Below are positions 62,372 to 64,000 of a stretch of DNA of 64,000 bases, piece by piece. Source of the DNA: Lactococcus hircilactis (GTDB lineage Bacteria; Bacillota; Bacilli; Lactobacillales; Streptococcaceae); the NCBI RefSeq assembly GCF_009601015.1, contig NZ_WITJ01000004.1:1-64000 (forward strand). The letters are read 5' to 3'. A program made the position numbers and the translations under genes. The notes beneath the pieces are model-generated. The model did not search any database. It was not told the origin of the DNA and saw only the letters and a list, made by a program, of their open reading frames with translations. Positions within the stretch are counted from its first letter, which is position 1. Every line of letters begins with the position of its first letter.

Positions 62372-64000
62372 TTAGATATTTGAAGTGTGCATTACTTCAT
62401 CGTCTTCGTCTTGTGAAAGCACTTCGTGGAAGACACGTTGAGTCAACTCAGTTTTTTGTTCTGGAGTCAAATATTTAGTATTGACACAGTAACCAGAGAT
62501 ACGAACGATAACATCTTCACCATTCATGATCTTGTCATAAACATCTTTAAGATCCATAACGTTCAAGTTGACGTGTTGTCCAGCAAACTCAGTACCAGCA
62601 ATCAAAGCACCTGGAGTGAAGTAACCATCAAGGATTTGAACCAAGTTATCCACTTGTTCATCACGAGTTTTACCAAGTGCACGTGGAGAAACTTGAGTAG
62701 TCAAAGAGATTCCATCATTTGCATCTTTGAAGTCCAATTTAGCCAATGAACGGAGGTTTTGCAACCATCCACCTTGAGCTTTGTTAGATGGGTTAGCACC
62801 TGGGCTAAAGAATTCAAGTTTAGATTTATTTACTGTACCATCTTCATTGAGGAAGACACCTTTGTGAACTGGTGAATTACCTGTTTGTTTAGAGTATGCA
62901 ACGTTTGAAGTAATCGTCAAAAGTGAAACTGTAGCTTCTGCACCTTTATAAAGTTTGTGTGAAGCCAATTTTTCATGGTACATCTTCATCACAAGTTTAG
63001 CGATATCATCAACACGATCATCATCTTCACCATAACGTGGGAAGTCACCTTCTACTTCATAATCATAAACATAGCCATTTTCATCACGAAGTGTTTTCAC
63101 TTTAGCATATTTGATTGCTGAAAGTGAATCAACAGTATTTGCGAAACCACAGATACCAAATCCCATATTGATACCAACACGGGTTGGCAAGAATGCCATT
63201 TGAACAGCTTCGTAGTTATATTTATCTGTCATATAGTGAATGATATTCATTGCGTCAACATAAGTATCCGTCAACCAATTCAATGATTTATCAAAGTTTT
63301 CCATTACTTCATCGTATTCAAGATATTCAGAAGAAATACCATCAATATCAAATACTTTGTAATCTTTGTGAACATCATCATATCCACCATTAATACCAGT
63401 CAACATTGCTTTAAGCACGTTAACACGAGCACCGAAGAATTGGATATTGTGACGTGCATTTTCAGATTCTGGATCAAGTGGAGATACACAACAAGAGATA
63501 CATGACATTTCACCATAACCATCTTTAGCCATTGTTTCAACACCTTCGTATTGGATAGAAGAGTGTTTGTGACTCATAGACATTGCATAGTGTTTGAATG
63601 AATAAGGAAGTTTAGAATCCCACAAAACAGTCAAGTTTGGTTCTGGAGCATTACCAATTGTATCAAGCGTATTCAAGAAACGGTAGTCCATCTTAGTAAC
63701 ACGGTGACGTCCGTCATTCCCCATACCAGCCATAGATGTTGTGATGAATGTTGGGTCACCAGAATAAAGTTCATCATAAGCAGCAGCACGAGCGAATTTC
63801 ATTGTACGAAGTTTCAAAACGAAATCATCCGTGAATTCTTGGATTTCTTGTTCAGTGAATGTACCACGAGCTAGGTCACGTTCAGCATAGATGTCAAGAA
63901 CGATTGGCACACGTCCAAGTGAAGTTGCAGCACCATTAATCACACGACATACAGCCATATATGCGATATTAACCCATTGGATTGCTTCTTTTACGTTCAT
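62372..64000 (-). CDS. pflB: Formate acetyltransferase (pyruvate-formate lyase), 5' end outside the window
   Basis: The last 542 residues of an enzyme normally about 780-790 long; the coding frame runs off the window end, and the ATG at 64000 is an internal Met, not the start. It splits pyruvate with CoA into acetyl-CoA and formate in anaerobic fermentation. The active-site cysteine pair is in [14 protein letters not shown] and the radical glycine in VRISGYCVN near the C-terminus. It has strong codon bias and no palindrome copy, in keeping with high expression. Confidence 0.97.
   Translation of the reverse strand: MNVKEAIQWVNIAYMAVCRVINGAATSLGRVPIVLDIYAERDLARGTFTEQEIQEFTDDFVLKLRTMKFARAAAYDELYSGDPTFITTSMAGMGNDGRHRVTKMDYRFLNTLDTIGNAPEPNLTVLWDSKLPYSFKHYAMSMSHKHSSIQYEGVETMAKDGYGEMSCISCCVSPLDPESENARHNIQFFGARVNVLKAMLTGINGGYDDVHKDYKVFDIDGISSEYLEYDEVMENFDKSLNWLTDTYVDAMNIIHYMTDKYNYEAVQMAFLPTRVGINMGFGICGFANTVDSLSAIKYAKVKTLRDENGYVYDYEVEGDFPRYGEDDDRVDDIAKLVMKMYHEKLASHKLYKGAEATVSLLTITSNVAYSKQTGNSPVHKGVFLNEDGTVNKSKLEFFSPGANPSNKAQGGWLQNLRSLAKLDFKDANDGISLTTQVSPRALGKTRDEQVDNLVQILDGYFTPGALIAGTEFAGQHVNLNVMDLKDVYDKIMNGEDVIVRISGYCVNTKYLTPEQKTELTQRVFHEVLSQDEDDEVMHTSNI

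Noticed and set aside
64000-64000. ATG at the window edge as the start of pflB
   Set aside because: The protein would lack about 245 N-terminal residues of the family; the Met is internal and the gene continues beyond the window.

Overview
The window comes from a low-GC Gram-positive bacterium, and gene content and order point to the genus Lactococcus. Supporting features are ptnABCD-type mannose PTS genes, a pst operon with two PstS and two PstB followed by phoU, a glgC-glgD-glgA-glgP-apu glycogen cluster, a lactococcal PurBox, and the neighbourhoods coiA-pepF-methyltransferase-prsA-alaS and coaE-pmrA-rpmG. I favour the L. garvieae/L. petauri side of the genus over L. lactis, but that is an inference from general knowledge. 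Nothing resembles a prophage, IS element, CRISPR array, rRNA or tRNA. This is ordinary chromosomal backbone.

Layout. 0-2.1 kb: end of the mannose/glucose PTS operon. 2.2-4.4 kb: a tandem duplication of a DUF956 gene facing a YitT-type membrane gene. 4.5-6.2 kb: T-box-controlled serS. 6.2-13.8 kb: an LD-carboxypeptidase gene facing the phosphate uptake operon (two Pho-box promoters, phoU last). 13.8-22.7 kb: smpB, a lipoprotein, T-box-controlled alaS, prsA, a methyltransferase, pepF and coiA. 22.8-30 kb: a DUF218 membrane protein, a glycosyltransferase, a purine permease under a PurBox, and small enzymes (HAD, FlaR-like kinase, BI-1, HD). 30-34.7 kb: lutABC lactate oxidation and the peptide transporter dtpT. 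34.7-45.3 kb: glycogen/alpha-glucan metabolism (malQ, glgC, glgD, glgA, glgP, apu) without glgB. 45.3-54.2 kb: nusB with a very large insertion, asp23, efp, a prolidase, ksgA, a MarR-associated efflux pump, rnmV, tatD, an Spx protein. 54.3-64 kb: CtsR-controlled clpP, pyruvate carboxylase, ftsW, rpmG, pmrA, coaE, and most of pflB.

Two signals stand out. First, a dispersed palindrome TGTCAG-NN-CTGACA occurs at least 24 times exactly, plus about a dozen one- or two-base variants, both between genes and inside genes. Between genes it often forms the stem of a terminator. Inside genes it is read only as L-S-x-L-T or V-S-x-D, because the third frame contains TGA. I know of no function for it. Second, nine genes have a good -10 box, usually the extended TGn form, only 6-7 bases before the start codon, so they should be transcribed as leaderless or nearly leaderless mRNAs. 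They are pstS, dtpT, ksgA, tatD, coaE, a DUF956 gene, an HD protein, a DUF218 protein and a small membrane protein.

The physiology is that of a fermentative, sugar-using coccus. PTS glucose/mannose uptake feeds glycolysis and pyruvate-formate lyase. Surplus carbon can go to glycogen-like polymer, lactate can be re-oxidised by LutABC, and pyruvate can be carboxylated by Pyc. Phosphate and peptide uptake and protein quality control (ClpP, PrsA, SmpB, Spx) complete the set.
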